64,000 bases of DNA from DATBJJ01 sp963750915. Its GTDB lineage: Bacteria; Acidobacteriota; Vicinamibacteria; Vicinamibacterales; 2-12-FULL-66-21. The notes under the pieces are model-generated. The model was not told the DNA's origin. It saw only the letters and a list, made by a program, of their open reading frames with translations, and did no database searches. Shown here piece after piece: positions 1 to 8,511 of this stretch (position 1 is its first letter; each line of letters opens with the position of its first letter). The DNA is taken from contig CAVVSF010000009.1 in NCBI GenBank assembly GCA_963750915.1, positions 682,001-746,000 on the forward strand. The letters are read 5' to 3'. The position numbers and the translations under genes are program-made.

Positions 1-1
1 T

Positions 2-304
2 CTCGGCGCCGTGGTGCGCGGCAACAACTCGCAGGCGTTCCGGGGGGGCAACCTCGTCGCCATCATGGGCGGCTGCGAAATCGACCTGCGGAATGCCGCG
101 ATCGACGGGGAGGCGGTGATCGACGTCTTCGCGATGTGGGGCGGGATCGAGCTCCGGGTGCCGGCAGACTGGACGGTGTCGAGCCAGGTGGTGCCGTTGA
201 TGGGGGGCGTCGAAGACAAGACCAGGCCGCCGCGCGGCGCCGCCGTCCACCGGCTGACGCTGCGGGGTGTCGCGTTCATGGGCGGCATCGAGATAAAGAA
301 TTGA
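2..304 (+). CDS. LiaF-like cell-wall stress response protein, C-terminal part (cut by window edge)
   Basis: The reading frame is open at the left edge, so only the C-terminal ~100 residues are present. The repeated short pattern in which a hydrophobic strand ends in M-G-G (IMGGCEI, MWGGIEL, LMGGVED, FMGGIEI) is typical of the LiaF/VraT-like C-terminal beta-helical domain (formerly DUF2154) found in membrane sensors of envelope stress. The N-terminal membrane segments would lie outside the window. The gene stops 84 bases before the LytS-type kinase and on the same strand, which fits a shared envelope-response locus. Family assignment rests on the repeated pattern only; the specific ligand or partner cannot be told. 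Confidence 0.6.
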   Translation, partial: LGAVVRGNNSQAFRGGNLVAIMGGCEIDLRNAAIDGEAVIDVFAMWGGIELRVPADWTVSSQVVPLMGGVEDKTRPPRGAAVHRLTLRGVAFMGGIEIKN

Positions 305-305
305 C

Positions 306-345
306 GATTGCAGATTGCAGATTGCAGATTGCAGATTGCAGATTA
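306..345. repeat. Heptanucleotide tandem array (GATTGCA)5
   Basis: Five perfect head-to-tail copies of GATTGCA followed by a partial GATTA begin one base after the stop codon of the LiaF-like gene. It is one of several arrays with a 7-bp period but different unit sequence that sit at gene 3' ends in this window. Confidence 0.9.
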
Positions 346-387
346 GGGATTTGCGATTGCTTAGTGCTGGCTGCTGATTGAGCGTTG

Positions 388-1548
388 ATGCATCCGATTC
401 TCGCCAGGGGAGGGCGTCTTGCGCTCTACCTGAGCGTCTGGACGCTGGTCGGCGCGCTGCTGGCGCTGCTGCTGGGCGGACGTCTCGGCCTGACCTGGCT
501 GCAGTCGGTGCTGATCGCGCTGCCGGTCGCGTCGGCCTACGCGTTCGTCTGCCTCTCCTCGTGGTACGTCGCCCGCAGCCTTCCCCTCACCTCGACGGGC
601 GCCGCCAGTATCGTCTTCACCGGCATCGTCGCCTCGATCTTCTCGAGCGCCGGCTGGCTGGCCCTGACGTCGCTGTGGCTTTACGTCCTCGACAGCCGCG
701 GCTGGTTCGGGGGGGCCGGCGTCGACGGGCATCGAAGCCTCATGTTTGGCTTCGGCGTGCTGCTCTACCTGCTGTCGTTGTCGGTGAGCTACCTGCTCAT
801 CAGCTTCGAGGAGACGCGCGGAGCGGAGCGGCGCGCGCTCGAGGGCCAGGTCCTGGCACGCGAGGCCGAGCTGCGATCGCTCAGGGCGCAGATCGATCCG
901 CACTTTCTCTTCAACTGCCTCCACTCGATCAGTGCGCTGACGACCGCCGATCCGCCGGCGGCGCGCCGCATGTGCCTGCTGCTCGGCGACTTCCTGCGCG
1001 AGACGCTGGCGCTCGGCGGCGAGCGCCACATCACCGTGGCGCGTGAGCTGAAGCTGGCGGAGCGGTTCCTCGCGGTCGAACGGATCCGGTTCGGCGATCG
1101 GCTCGACGTCGAGATCAGCGCCGACGAGAGCGCCGTGGCGGAGCAGCTGCCGCCGCTGCTGCTGCAGCCGATCGTCGAGAACGCGGTCACGCACGGGATC
1201 GCGCACATGCTGGAGCGCGGCACGATCCGGATTGCAGCGACGCGGACGCTGGACCGCCTGGCGATCGTCGTCGAGAACCCGTGCGATCCGGATCGCCGGC
1301 GCGGCACGGGCACCGGCGTCGGCCTGGCGAACGTCCGGGCGCGCCTGAAAGCCGTGCACGGTCCGGCTGCAACGGTGACAACCACTGAACGTGACGGCCG
1401 CTGGCAGGTGGAGCTGTCGTTCCCGGCCATGCCGGCGCCGGCCGCGCCGGCGGAACCCGCGGCATCGGCGGCGACGTCACCGCCGGCAGATGCAACAGCA
1501 GCAGACGCAACAGCAGCGCCGGCGGCCGCCGGTACGGAGCGCGCATGA
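388..1548 (+). CDS. LytS/YehU-type sensor histidine kinase
   Basis: A 386-residue inner-membrane kinase. Four to five hydrophobic segments cover roughly residues 8-135. A short helical linker leads to the His_kinase (PF06580) box DPHFLFN, with the phosphoacceptor His at about residue 172, and then an HATPase_c domain with the N-box LLQPIVENAVTHG and a glycine box G-T-G-V-G-L-A-N. It should phosphorylate the LytTR regulator whose ATG overlaps its stop by 4 bases (ATGA). A TTG precedes the ATG directly; the ATG at 388 was chosen. The C-terminal ~40 residues are Ala/Pro-rich low-complexity sequence of no clear function. The signal sensed is unknown; the upstream LiaF-like gene hints at the envelope. 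Confidence 0.9.
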   Translation: MHPILARGGRLALYLSVWTLVGALLALLLGGRLGLTWLQSVLIALPVASAYAFVCLSSWYVARSLPLTSTGAASIVFTGIVASIFSSAGWLALTSLWLYVLDSRGWFGGAGVDGHRSLMFGFGVLLYLLSLSVSYLLISFEETRGAERRALEGQVLAREAELRSLRAQIDPHFLFNCLHSISALTTADPPAARRMCLLLGDFLRETLALGGERHITVARELKLAERFLAVERIRFGDRLDVEISADESAVAEQLPPLLLQPIVENAVTHGIAHMLERGTIRIAATRTLDRLAIVVENPCDPDRRRGTGTGVGLANVRARLKAVHGPAATVTTTERDGRWQVELSFPAMPAPAAPAEPAASAATSPPADATAADATAAPAAAGTERA

Positions 1549-2312
1549 TGGCCGGCGATCCCCTCCGCGTGATCATCGTCGACGACGAAGCCCTGGCGCG
1601 GGCCGTGGTGCGCGAGTATCTCGCGGCGCACCCGACGATCGAGATCGTCGCCGAATGCGCCAACGGCTTCGACGCCGTGAAAGCGGTGAGCGAGCTCGCG
1701 CCGGACCTGATGTTCCTCGACGTGCAGATGCCGCGGCTCGACGGATTCGAAGTCCTCGAGCTCCTGGGCCGCGACGTCTCGGTCATCTTCACCACCGCCT
1801 ACGATTCCTACGCGCTGCAGGCATTCGACGTCCACGCCGTGGATTACCTGCTCAAGCCGTTCAGCGAGGAGCGTTTTGCCGAGGCGCTGTCGCGGGCGCG
1901 GGCGCGGCTGGCGGCGCGCGAGGCTGGCGAGGCGGCGGTCGACGCCGGGCTGGAGGCGCTGACGACGGCGCCGCGGCCGCGGCAGGGCCCGCTCGAGCGG
2001 GTGCTGATTCGCGACGGCGCGCAGGTGCACGTCCTGCCGGTCGGCCGCATCGACTACGTCGAGGCCCAGGACGACTACGTCAGCTTCGTCGCCGACGGGC
2101 GGTCCTACCTGAAAGATCAGACGATGGCAGCGGTGGAAGCGGCGCTCGATCCGGCGCGCTTCGTCCGCATCCATCGTTCCTACCTGCTCAACATCGAGCG
2201 CATCGCCCGGGTCGAGCTCTACGCCAAGGACAGCCGGGTCGCGATCCTGCACGACCACCGCAAGCTGCCGGTGAGCCGGGCCGGCTACGCCCGGCTGGCG
2301 AAGCTGCTCTAG
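1545..2312 (+). CDS. LytTR-family response regulator
   Basis: A 255-residue regulator with an N-terminal receiver domain (acidic pocket D13-D14, phosphoacceptor D59 in FLDVQMP, conserved Lys in LLKPF near residue 108) and a C-terminal LytTR DNA-binding domain from about residue 148 (strand pattern RIDYVEAQDDYV, then FVRIHRSYLLNI). The 4-base overlap with the kinase gene shows translational coupling of a cognate pair. A variable Ala/Arg linker separates the domains. LytTR proteins bind pairs of ~9-bp direct repeats; I did not find an obvious target in the window. Confidence 0.93.
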   Translation: MMAGDPLRVIIVDDEALARAVVREYLAAHPTIEIVAECANGFDAVKAVSELAPDLMFLDVQMPRLDGFEVLELLGRDVSVIFTTAYDSYALQAFDVHAVDYLLKPFSEERFAEALSRARARLAAREAGEAAVDAGLEALTTAPRPRQGPLERVLIRDGAQVHVLPVGRIDYVEAQDDYVSFVADGRSYLKDQTMAAVEAALDPARFVRIHRSYLLNIERIARVELYAKDSRVAILHDHRKLPVSRAGYARLAKLL

Positions 2313-2337
2313 CCGCCGCCGCCACCGGGCGGCGCAT

Positions 2338-2366
2338 TTGACAGCGCCTCCGTCCGTGTGTTAAAC
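2338..2366 (+). promoter_or_regulatory. Candidate sigma70-type promoter of the TetR-efflux operon
   Basis: A perfect TTGACA (2338-2343) is followed after exactly 17 bases by TTAAAC (2361-2366), a weak -10 (3 of 6 consensus) that falls on the first operator copy. Transcription would begin near 2373-2376, i.e. at or next to the GTG at 2376. The spacing is right but the -10 is poor, so this is tentative. Confidence 0.4.
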
Positions 2367-2401
2367 AAACGGTCAGTGAAATTAACCAACCGGTTAGTTA
2401 A
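2361..2401. promoter_or_regulatory. Doubled palindromic operator for the TetR regulator
   Basis: The 20-bp segment 2382-2401 is a near-perfect palindrome centred on CCGG (nine of ten base pairs match: TTAACCAACC/GGTTAGTTAA). The 20 bp at 2361-2380 match it at 16 of 20 positions. The copies start 21 bp apart, two helical turns, so two dimers could bind on one DNA face. A third partial half-site (TTAACAAACGG) overlaps the right end. The pair covers the proposed -10 and the start of the regulator gene, as expected for autorepression. This AT-rich patch stands out sharply from the surrounding GC-rich sequence. Confidence 0.65.
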
Positions 2402-3062
2402 CAAACGGCCGGGTCGGCCGGCGCGGGCCGGGGCCGCCGGCCGGCGCGGGCCGGCCTCGGACGCCTCGCGCCAGCGCATCTTTGCCGCCGCCGCCCGCGA
2501 ATTCGCCGCCCGCGGCTTCGCCGGCACCAGCGTCGACCGCATCGCCGCCGCCGCCCGCCTCAACAAGGCGATGATCTACTACCACTTCCGCAGCAAGGGC
2601 GAGCTCTACCGCGACATCCTCCGCGACATGTTCGCGGCCGTGAACGACCGCATTACCGCCGTCGCCGCCGCCGACATCGAGCCGGCCGACAAGATCAGGG
2701 AGTTCGTCGCCGCCTTCGCTGTCGAGGCCGAGGCGAGGCCGCATTTCCCGTTGATCTGGTTTCGCGAAGTCGCCGAAGGCGGCGCCCACCTCGACGACGC
2801 GACGATGGCGCGCATGGGCGGCATCCTCGGCTCCTTGAAGGCGATTATCGACGACGGTGTCCGCGCCGGTCAGTTCACCCCGATCAACCCGCTGCTGCTG
2901 CACGCCGGCATCGTCGCGCCGGTGCTGCTCTTCTTCGCCAGCGACGGGCTGCGGCGGCGGCTCGAACGCGCCGGCGTTCGCGGCGCGTCGCAGATCACGC
3001 AGGGCGGCATCGTTACCCACGTGCAGCGCGTATCGCTCGGGCTCCTGCAGGGAGGAATGTAG
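2376..3062 (+). CDS. TetR/AcrR-family repressor of the adjacent efflux operon (CecR/YbhH-like position)
   Basis: About 228 residues from GTG 2376. The helix-turn-helix is clear (IFAAAAREFAARGF, then TSVDRIAAAARLNKAMIYYHF). The C-terminal ligand and dimer domain contains a hydrophobic stretch near the end. The start is uncertain: GTG 2358 is also in frame and no Shine-Dalgarno precedes either; 2376 is preferred because the proposed promoter would begin transcription there. The gene lies 34 bases before the HlyD-type gene in the same direction and is probably cotranscribed with all six efflux genes, as in the Escherichia coli cecR-ybhGFSR arrangement. The operator at its 5' end implies autoregulation. 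The inducer is unknown. Confidence 0.85.
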   Translation: MKLTNRLVNKRPGRPARAGAAGRRGPASDASRQRIFAAAAREFAARGFAGTSVDRIAAAARLNKAMIYYHFRSKGELYRDILRDMFAAVNDRITAVAAADIEPADKIREFVAAFAVEAEARPHFPLIWFREVAEGGAHLDDATMARMGGILGSLKAIIDDGVRAGQFTPINPLLLHAGIVAPVLLFFASDGLRRRLERAGVRGASQITQGGIVTHVQRVSLGLLQGGM

Positions 3063-3096
3063 GGTGCGGGCGATTGTCCGGAGCGAGGAACCGTTC

Positions 3097-4101
3097 ATGA
3101 AGAGCGTGATCGCGACTGCGTCCGTCGCCGTCGTTCTCGTCGCGGCCGCGGCCTGCGGCAGGGGCGGCGAGACGGCCAGGCCGAGGGCCTCGGGCTATGT
3201 CGAAGCGACCGAGGTCAGGGTGGCGCCGGAAGTCGGCGGCCGATTGATCGAGCTGAAGGTCGACGAGGGGGCGCGCGTCGCCGTCGGCGACGTCATCGGC
3301 CGGCTCGACACCGCCGACGCCCAGCTCGCGCTGCGGCGCGCCGAAGCCGATCGCGATCAGGTGCTGGCGCAGCTGCGCCTCGCCCAGGCCGGGGCGCGGC
3401 CGCAGGAGATCAGGCGCGCCCAGGCGCAGGTCGACTCGGCGAAGGCCGACACCCGCGCCGCCGAGGCCGAGCTCGCGTCGGCGGAAGCAGATCTCCAGCG
3501 CTTCGAAGGGCTGCTCAAGGTCAACGCCGGCTCGCGCAAGCAGCGCGACGACGCCGCCACCCGCCGCGATGTCGCCAACGCGCAGGTCCTCGCCGCCCGC
3601 GAGCGCACCAGCGCCGCGGCCGAGAGCCTGGCGACACTGCGCGCCGGATCGCGCGTCGAGGAGATCGCCGCGGCCCGCGCCCGCGTCGCGGCGGCGGAAG
3701 CGCAGATCGCGTCGCTGCAGAAGAACGTCGCGGACGCGGTGCTGACGTCCCCCGTCGCCGGCGTCGTCACCGCCAAGCTCGCCGACGCCGGCGAGATGAT
3801 CCTGCCCCGGGCGCCGATCGTCGTCGTCACCGATCTCGATCGCGCGTGGGCGAATGTCTACGTCGACGAGCCGGCGGTGCCGCGGCTGAAGCTCGGACAG
3901 AAGGTCGCCGTGCTCACGGACGCCGGCGACCGGATGGAGGGCGCGATCACGTTCATCTCGCCGAAGGCGGAGTTCACGCCGCGCAACGTGCAGACCGCCG
4001 AGGAGCGCTCGCGGCTGGTCTACCGCATCAAGGTCGCGACGGACAACCGGAACGGCGTGCTGAAGCCCGGCATGCCGGTGGAAGTCGAGCTGCCGGAGTA
4101 G
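3097..4101 (+). CDS. HlyD/YbhG-type periplasmic adaptor lipoprotein
   Basis: A 334-residue membrane-fusion protein. An N-terminal signal ends in a lipobox (VAAAAC), so it is probably lipid-anchored. A biotinyl-lipoyl-like half (VAPEVGGRLIEL) is followed by a long Ala/Glu/Arg coiled-coil hairpin (about residues 90-215), the second lipoyl half (VLTSPVAGVVTAK) and a beta-barrel domain. It should bridge the inner-membrane ABC pump to the TolC-like porin encoded two genes downstream. The ATG was chosen because GAGGAA lies just upstream and the reading frame further 5' lacks signal-peptide character. Confidence 0.9.
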   Translation: MKSVIATASVAVVLVAAAACGRGGETARPRASGYVEATEVRVAPEVGGRLIELKVDEGARVAVGDVIGRLDTADAQLALRRAEADRDQVLAQLRLAQAGARPQEIRRAQAQVDSAKADTRAAEAELASAEADLQRFEGLLKVNAGSRKQRDDAATRRDVANAQVLAARERTSAAAESLATLRAGSRVEEIAAARARVAAAEAQIASLQKNVADAVLTSPVAGVVTAKLADAGEMILPRAPIVVVTDLDRAWANVYVDEPAVPRLKLGQKVAVLTDAGDRMEGAITFISPKAEFTPRNVQTAEERSRLVYRIKVATDNRNGVLKPGMPVEVELPE

Positions 4102-4106
4102 CGCAC

Positions 4107-5063
4107 ATGAGCGCCATCGAATTCGCTGGAGTCGGTAAGCGCTACGGCGACGTCCAGGCCCTGGACCAGGTCTCGTTCGCGGTGGCGAAGGGCGAGATGT
4201 TCGGCGTCATCGGCCCCGACGGCGCGGGCAAGACGACGGCAATTCGACTGGCCTGCGGACTGCTGCGGCCCGAGTCCGGCCGCGTCACCGTGCTCGGCCG
4301 TGATCCGGTGCGCGAGCACCGGGCGGTGACGCTCTCGGTCGGCTACCTATCGCAGCGTTTCAGCCTCTACGGCGATCTCACGATCGACGAGAACATCGCC
4401 TTCTTCGCCGAGATTCACGGCGTCCGCCGCTACGGCCCGGCGCGCGATCGTCTGCTGGCGATGACACAGCTGACGAGCTTTCGCGGCCGCCGTGCCGACC
4501 GGCTGTCGGGCGGCATGAAGCAGAAGCTGGCGCTGGCCTGCACCCTCGTGCACGAACCGGAAGTGCTGCTGCTCGACGAGCCCACGACCGGCGTCGACCC
4601 GGTGTCGCGCCGCGAGTTCTGGAAGCTGCTGTCCGAGTTCCTCGCCAGCGGTCTCACCATCGTCATGACGACGCCGTACCTCGATGAGGCCGAGCGATGC
4701 GCCCGCGTCATCCTGCTGCACGAGGGCCGGCGTCTGGCGATTGAGCGTCCGTCGGTGCTGCAGGCGACGCTCGACGGCCGGCTCGTCGAGGTCATCGCCG
4801 AGGCGGACCGGCCGCCGATCGACGTGTTGTCGGCGATCGACGGCGTCGAGGACGTGCAGGCATTCGGCGATCGCGCGCACGTGCGCGTCGGGCACGGCCG
4901 GCAGGCGGTCGCGGTCGCCAGGATTCGCGAGGCGCTGCAGGCGCGCGGCATCGGCGTCGTCAGCGCCCGCCCGGTCGCGGCGACGCTCGAGGACGTATTC
5001 ATCGGATTGATCAGCAGGGACGGCGCCGGAGCATCGGGCGCCGGGCCCGAGGCGCGGTTATGA
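4107..5063 (+). CDS. ABC exporter ATPase 1 (YbhF N-half-like, lacks the H-loop histidine)
   Basis: A 318-residue nucleotide-binding subunit. Walker A GPDGAGKTT spans residues 36-44, the signature LSGGMKQ 133-139 and Walker B VLLLDE 153-158. The H-switch position reads MTTPYLDEAE: residue 190 is Pro where the catalytic His normally stands. A YbhF-like C-terminal extension (from ~225) precedes the 4-base ATGA overlap with the porin gene. In E. coli YbhF two ATPase domains are fused; here they are two genes (this one and 6452-7405). They probably form a heterodimer in which this subunit contributes a degenerate Walker A/H face but a canonical signature. Confidence 0.9.
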   Translation: MSAIEFAGVGKRYGDVQALDQVSFAVAKGEMFGVIGPDGAGKTTAIRLACGLLRPESGRVTVLGRDPVREHRAVTLSVGYLSQRFSLYGDLTIDENIAFFAEIHGVRRYGPARDRLLAMTQLTSFRGRRADRLSGGMKQKLALACTLVHEPEVLLLDEPTTGVDPVSRREFWKLLSEFLASGLTIVMTTPYLDEAERCARVILLHEGRRLAIERPSVLQATLDGRLVEVIAEADRPPIDVLSAIDGVEDVQAFGDRAHVRVGHGRQAVAVARIREALQARGIGVVSARPVAATLEDVFIGLISRDGAGASGAGPEARL

Positions 5064-6439
5064 GAGTGAACGCAGGAAGAAAAGCCGGGCCGCGACTGTC
5101 GCGCCGCGGTCATCGTGGCTCGCGGATCGGGCTGGTGAGTGTGCTGGCGCTGGCTTTCGTCGCGCCGTCGGCGATCGCCCAGACGGCACCAACGCCGCTG
5201 ACGCTCGAGCAGGCGATCGCACAAGGACTTGCGAACAGTTCACGGCTCGCCGAACTGCAGGCCCGGCTCGAGGGGGCGCAGGCCGCCGAAGATGGACGCT
5301 CGGCGGACCGGATGCCGGTTGTCGCGGCACAGGCGGGCTATACGCGGACCAACCACGTCCAGGAGTTCGCGATTCGCGTGCCGGGAGAGGGAGTGCAGGT
5401 TGTCTACCCGGACGCTCCGGACAACTACCGCACCCGCCTCGACCTGCAATGGCTCGTCTACAGCGGCGGCCGGCTGGAGGCACTCGAGCGGGCGGCGCGC
5501 GCCGAGCGCGAGGCTTCGACCGAGGACCTCGCCGCGGCCCGGGCCGACCTGCGGCTCGAGATCGCGCGCGCGTTCTGGGCGCTGGTGACGGCGCGCGAAG
5601 CGGAGCAGGTGCTCGCGCGCTCGCTCGATCGCATCGGCGCCTACGTCAAGGACCTCGGCGCCAGGCTCGATCAGGGGCTGATCCCGCCGAATGAGCTGCT
5701 GTCGGCACAGGCGCAGCAGTCGCGCGAGCGCGTCGGCTCGATCGACGCGACCCAGGCCCGGCGCATTGCCGAAGCCGATCTCCGGCGCCTGCTCGGGATC
5801 AGCGGCATCGGCCCGATCGAACCGGTGGCGCAACTCGAGACGGCGCCGGGTCCCGAGCAGACGGCCGTCGATGCACTGATCTCCGAAGCGATGCAGCAGC
5901 GGCCGGAGCGGAAGGCGCTCGCGGATCGCACGGAGGCCGCGCGGGCGCGAGCGGATGCCGCGGGATCAGCCCGGCTGCCGCAGATCGGTGTCGGCGCCGG
6001 CTTCGACTACGCCCGGCCCAACCCGCGGATTTTTCCCCGCGTCGCCCGTTGGGAAGACTCGTGGGACGCGTCGGTGAACCTGTCGTGGAATCTGTGGGAC
6101 GGCGGCCGCGTCCGCGCCAGCCGGGCCGAGGCGGCGGCATCGGAACGCGCCGCGGTCGCCCGCGCCGCCGAGTTCGACCGGCAGGTGACGTTCGAAGTCG
6201 AGCAGCGCCTCCTGGAGCTCGAGTCCAACCGCGCCGCGATCGCCGCCGCCAACGACGGGCTGCATGCGGCCGAGGAGGCACGCCGGGTCCTCGCTGAGCG
6301 CTTCGCCGCCGGTGTCGCAACCAATACCGAGGTTCTCGACGCGCAGACCGACGTGCTCCAGGCCGAGCTCGATCGCACGCGCGCGCTGGCCGGTGTCCGC
6401 CTCGCCGAAGCGCGGCTGGGGCGCGCGCTCGGGCGCTGA
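5060..6439 (+). CDS. TolC-family outer-membrane efflux protein
   Basis: A 459-residue protein with a signal peptide (hydrophobic core about residues 23-38, ending AIAQT) and two OEP repeats rich in long Ala/Glu/Arg helices, each followed by short barrel strands (YTRTNHVQEF and VNLSWNLWDGGRVRASRAEA). It would form the trimeric outer-membrane tunnel of the tripartite pump. It overlaps ATPase 1 by 4 bases and is 12 bases before ATPase 2, so the porin is built into the operon between the two ATPase genes. That placement is unlike E. coli ybhGFSR, where TolC is supplied from elsewhere. Confidence 0.92.
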   Translation: MRVNAGRKAGPRLSRRGHRGSRIGLVSVLALAFVAPSAIAQTAPTPLTLEQAIAQGLANSSRLAELQARLEGAQAAEDGRSADRMPVVAAQAGYTRTNHVQEFAIRVPGEGVQVVYPDAPDNYRTRLDLQWLVYSGGRLEALERAARAEREASTEDLAAARADLRLEIARAFWALVTAREAEQVLARSLDRIGAYVKDLGARLDQGLIPPNELLSAQAQQSRERVGSIDATQARRIAEADLRRLLGISGIGPIEPVAQLETAPGPEQTAVDALISEAMQQRPERKALADRTEAARARADAAGSARLPQIGVGAGFDYARPNPRIFPRVARWEDSWDASVNLSWNLWDGGRVRASRAEAAASERAAVARAAEFDRQVTFEVEQRLLELESNRAAIAAANDGLHAAEEARRVLAERFAAGVATNTEVLDAQTDVLQAELDRTRALAGVRLAEARLGRALGR

Positions 6440-6451
6440 GGGAGCAATGTC

Positions 6452-7405
6452 ATGAGCGAGCCTGAGACGGCCAACGCGATCGAGGTCCGGCGTCTGTCGC
6501 GCCGCTTCGGCGCCTTCAAGGCGGTTGACGACCTATCGTTCGACGTCCGGCGCGGCGAGATCTTCGGCTTTCTCGGCAGCAACGGCGCCGGCAAGTCGAC
6601 CACCATCCGGATGCTGTGCGGGCTGCTGAAACCAACGGCCGGCACGGCCATCGTCGGCGGCGTCGACGTCGCCCGGGATCCGGAGACGGTCAAACAGCGC
6701 ATCGGCTACATGTCGCAGCGGTTCTCGTTGTACGAGCTGCTGACGGTGGACCAGAACATCGCCTTCTTCGGCGGCGTCTACGGCTTGACCGGCGAGCGCC
6801 TTGCGACTCGCCGCCGCTTCGTGCTCGACATGGCGGGCCTGACCGGCCGCGAGCACGCCCTGGCACGCGACCTCGCCGGCGGCTGGCGGCAGCGCCTCGC
6901 GCTCGGCTGCGCGATTCTCCATCAGCCGTCGATCCTCTTTCTCGACGAGCCCACCGGCGGCGTCGACCCGCTGTCGCGGCGCCAGTTCTGGCGTCTGATC
7001 GATGTGCTCTCGCAAGAGGGCGTGACCGTGCTCGTGACGACGCACTATCTCGACGAAGCCGAGCGCTGCCACCGCGTCGCGTTGATTCATGCCGGCAAGC
7101 TCGCCACTCTCGGGACGACGACGGAGGTCAAGGGCGTCTTCCGGGACCGCCCGATTCTCGAGATTCGCACCGCCAATGCCGTGGCGGTGATGAAGGCACT
7201 GGATGCGATGCCTGAAGTGGAGAAGACGAGCCTCTTCGGCACCGCGGTCCATGCTGTGCTGCGGCCGGCGTCGGTGACCGCTGCCGACATCGCCGCGCGC
7301 CTCGGCGCCGCCGGCCTTGCCGTCGACGCGGTCGCGGACGTGGTGCCGTCGCTCGAGGACGTATTCCTCGACGTCGTCGAGAAAGCCGGGGGCGCCGCGG
7401 CATGA
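6452..7405 (+). CDS. ABC exporter ATPase 2 (YbhF C-half-like, active-site complete, LAGG signature)
   Basis: A 317-residue ATPase. Walker A GSNGAGKST spans residues 42-50, Walker B ILFLDE 161-166, and the H-switch His is at residue 198 (VTTHYLDEAE). The signature motif is LAGGWRQ (141-147) rather than LSGG. Paired with ATPase 1 this gives one canonical ATP site (this Walker A and His with the partner's LSGG) and one degenerate site (partner Pro190 with this LAGG), the usual pattern of asymmetric heterodimeric ABC exporters. It overlaps the first permease gene by 4 bases. Confidence 0.9.
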   Translation: MSEPETANAIEVRRLSRRFGAFKAVDDLSFDVRRGEIFGFLGSNGAGKSTTIRMLCGLLKPTAGTAIVGGVDVARDPETVKQRIGYMSQRFSLYELLTVDQNIAFFGGVYGLTGERLATRRRFVLDMAGLTGREHALARDLAGGWRQRLALGCAILHQPSILFLDEPTGGVDPLSRRQFWRLIDVLSQEGVTVLVTTHYLDEAERCHRVALIHAGKLATLGTTTEVKGVFRDRPILEIRTANAVAVMKALDAMPEVEKTSLFGTAVHAVLRPASVTAADIAARLGAAGLAVDAVADVVPSLEDVFLDVVEKAGGAAA

Positions 7406-8511
7406 GGAAGGCACTCGCGGTCTATCGCAAGGAGCTGCGCCAGATCCTGCGCGATCGCCGCACGCTGCTGATCCTCGTCTTCATTCCCGCGTTCTTCCTT
7501 TTGCTCTATGGCTACGCCCTGAACTTCGACATCCGCCACGTCGCGCTCGCAGTGGAGGACCGCGACGGCACCCCCGACAGCCGCGCCATCGTTTCGGCGT
7601 TCGTCAACTCGGGCTACTTCGACCTCGTTGCGACAGTGCACTCTCCGGCGGAAGCCGAGCGTCTCATCGATCTGAACCGGGCACGCGCCGTGCTGGTGAT
7701 TCCGGAGGGCTTCAGCCGCGACATCGCGAGCCGCCGGCTCGGTGCCGTGCAGGTGATCATCGACGGCGACAACGCCAACACGGCGACGACGGTGATGGGC
7801 TATGCCACCAGCATCCTCGCGACTGTCGGCGCCGAACTGGCGCCGTCGAGCGTCCGCCGGCCGTTGCCGCTCGCGGTCGAACCGCGCATCTGGTACAACC
7901 CGGAGCTGCGCAGCACGCTGTTTCTCGTCCCGGGGCTGATTGCCTATATCGGCATGATCACCGCCGTCACGTCGACCGCCCTGTCGGTCGTGCGCGAGAA
8001 AGAGTCCGGCACGATGGAGCAGGTCCGGATGGCACCGATCGACACCTTCTCCTTCATCATCGGCAAGACGCTGCCGTACTTCCTGATCTCGCTGGCATCG
8101 TCTGGGTTGATCATCGCGGCGTCGATGGTGTTGTTCGATCTGCCGATGCGCGGCAACTGGGCCGCGCTCCTCCTCGCGACGTCGCTCTACATCGTCGGGG
8201 CGCTCGCCACAGGACTGCTGATCTCGACCGTCGCCGAATCTCAACAGGTCGCCTTCCAGATGGCGCTGCTGATCTCGCTCCTGCCGACCATGATGCTGTC
8301 GGGGTTCATTTTTCCGATCTCGAGCATGCCGACGGCGCTGCAGGTGATCACCCACCTGGTGCCGGCCCGGTACTTCCTGGTCGCGCTTCGCGGCATCGTC
8401 CTCAAAGGGAGCGAGCTCGGCCACCTGGTTGCGCCGCTGGCGGCGCTCACGGCTTATGCGGCGGTGATGCTCGGGCTGGCGTCGCTGCGGCTGGCGCGAG
8501 AGCGGGCCTGA
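7402..8511 (+). CDS. ABC-2 type permease 1 (YbhS-like)
   Basis: A 369-residue ABC2_membrane_3 permease with one N-terminal membrane helix (about 23-42), a large periplasmic domain (about 43-170) and five C-terminal helices (from ~175 to the end). Between the helices lies the typical cytoplasmic stretch VVREKESGTMEQVRMAP, which contacts the ATPase. It is translationally coupled on both sides (ATGA with ATPase 2, TGATG with permease 2). It forms the heterodimeric membrane part of the exporter with the next gene. Confidence 0.92.
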   Translation: MRKALAVYRKELRQILRDRRTLLILVFIPAFFLLLYGYALNFDIRHVALAVEDRDGTPDSRAIVSAFVNSGYFDLVATVHSPAEAERLIDLNRARAVLVIPEGFSRDIASRRLGAVQVIIDGDNANTATTVMGYATSILATVGAELAPSSVRRPLPLAVEPRIWYNPELRSTLFLVPGLIAYIGMITAVTSTALSVVREKESGTMEQVRMAPIDTFSFIIGKTLPYFLISLASSGLIIAASMVLFDLPMRGNWAALLLATSLYIVGALATGLLISTVAESQQVAFQMALLISLLPTMMLSGFIFPISSMPTALQVITHLVPARYFLVALRGIVLKGSELGHLVAPLAALTAYAAVMLGLASLRLARERA

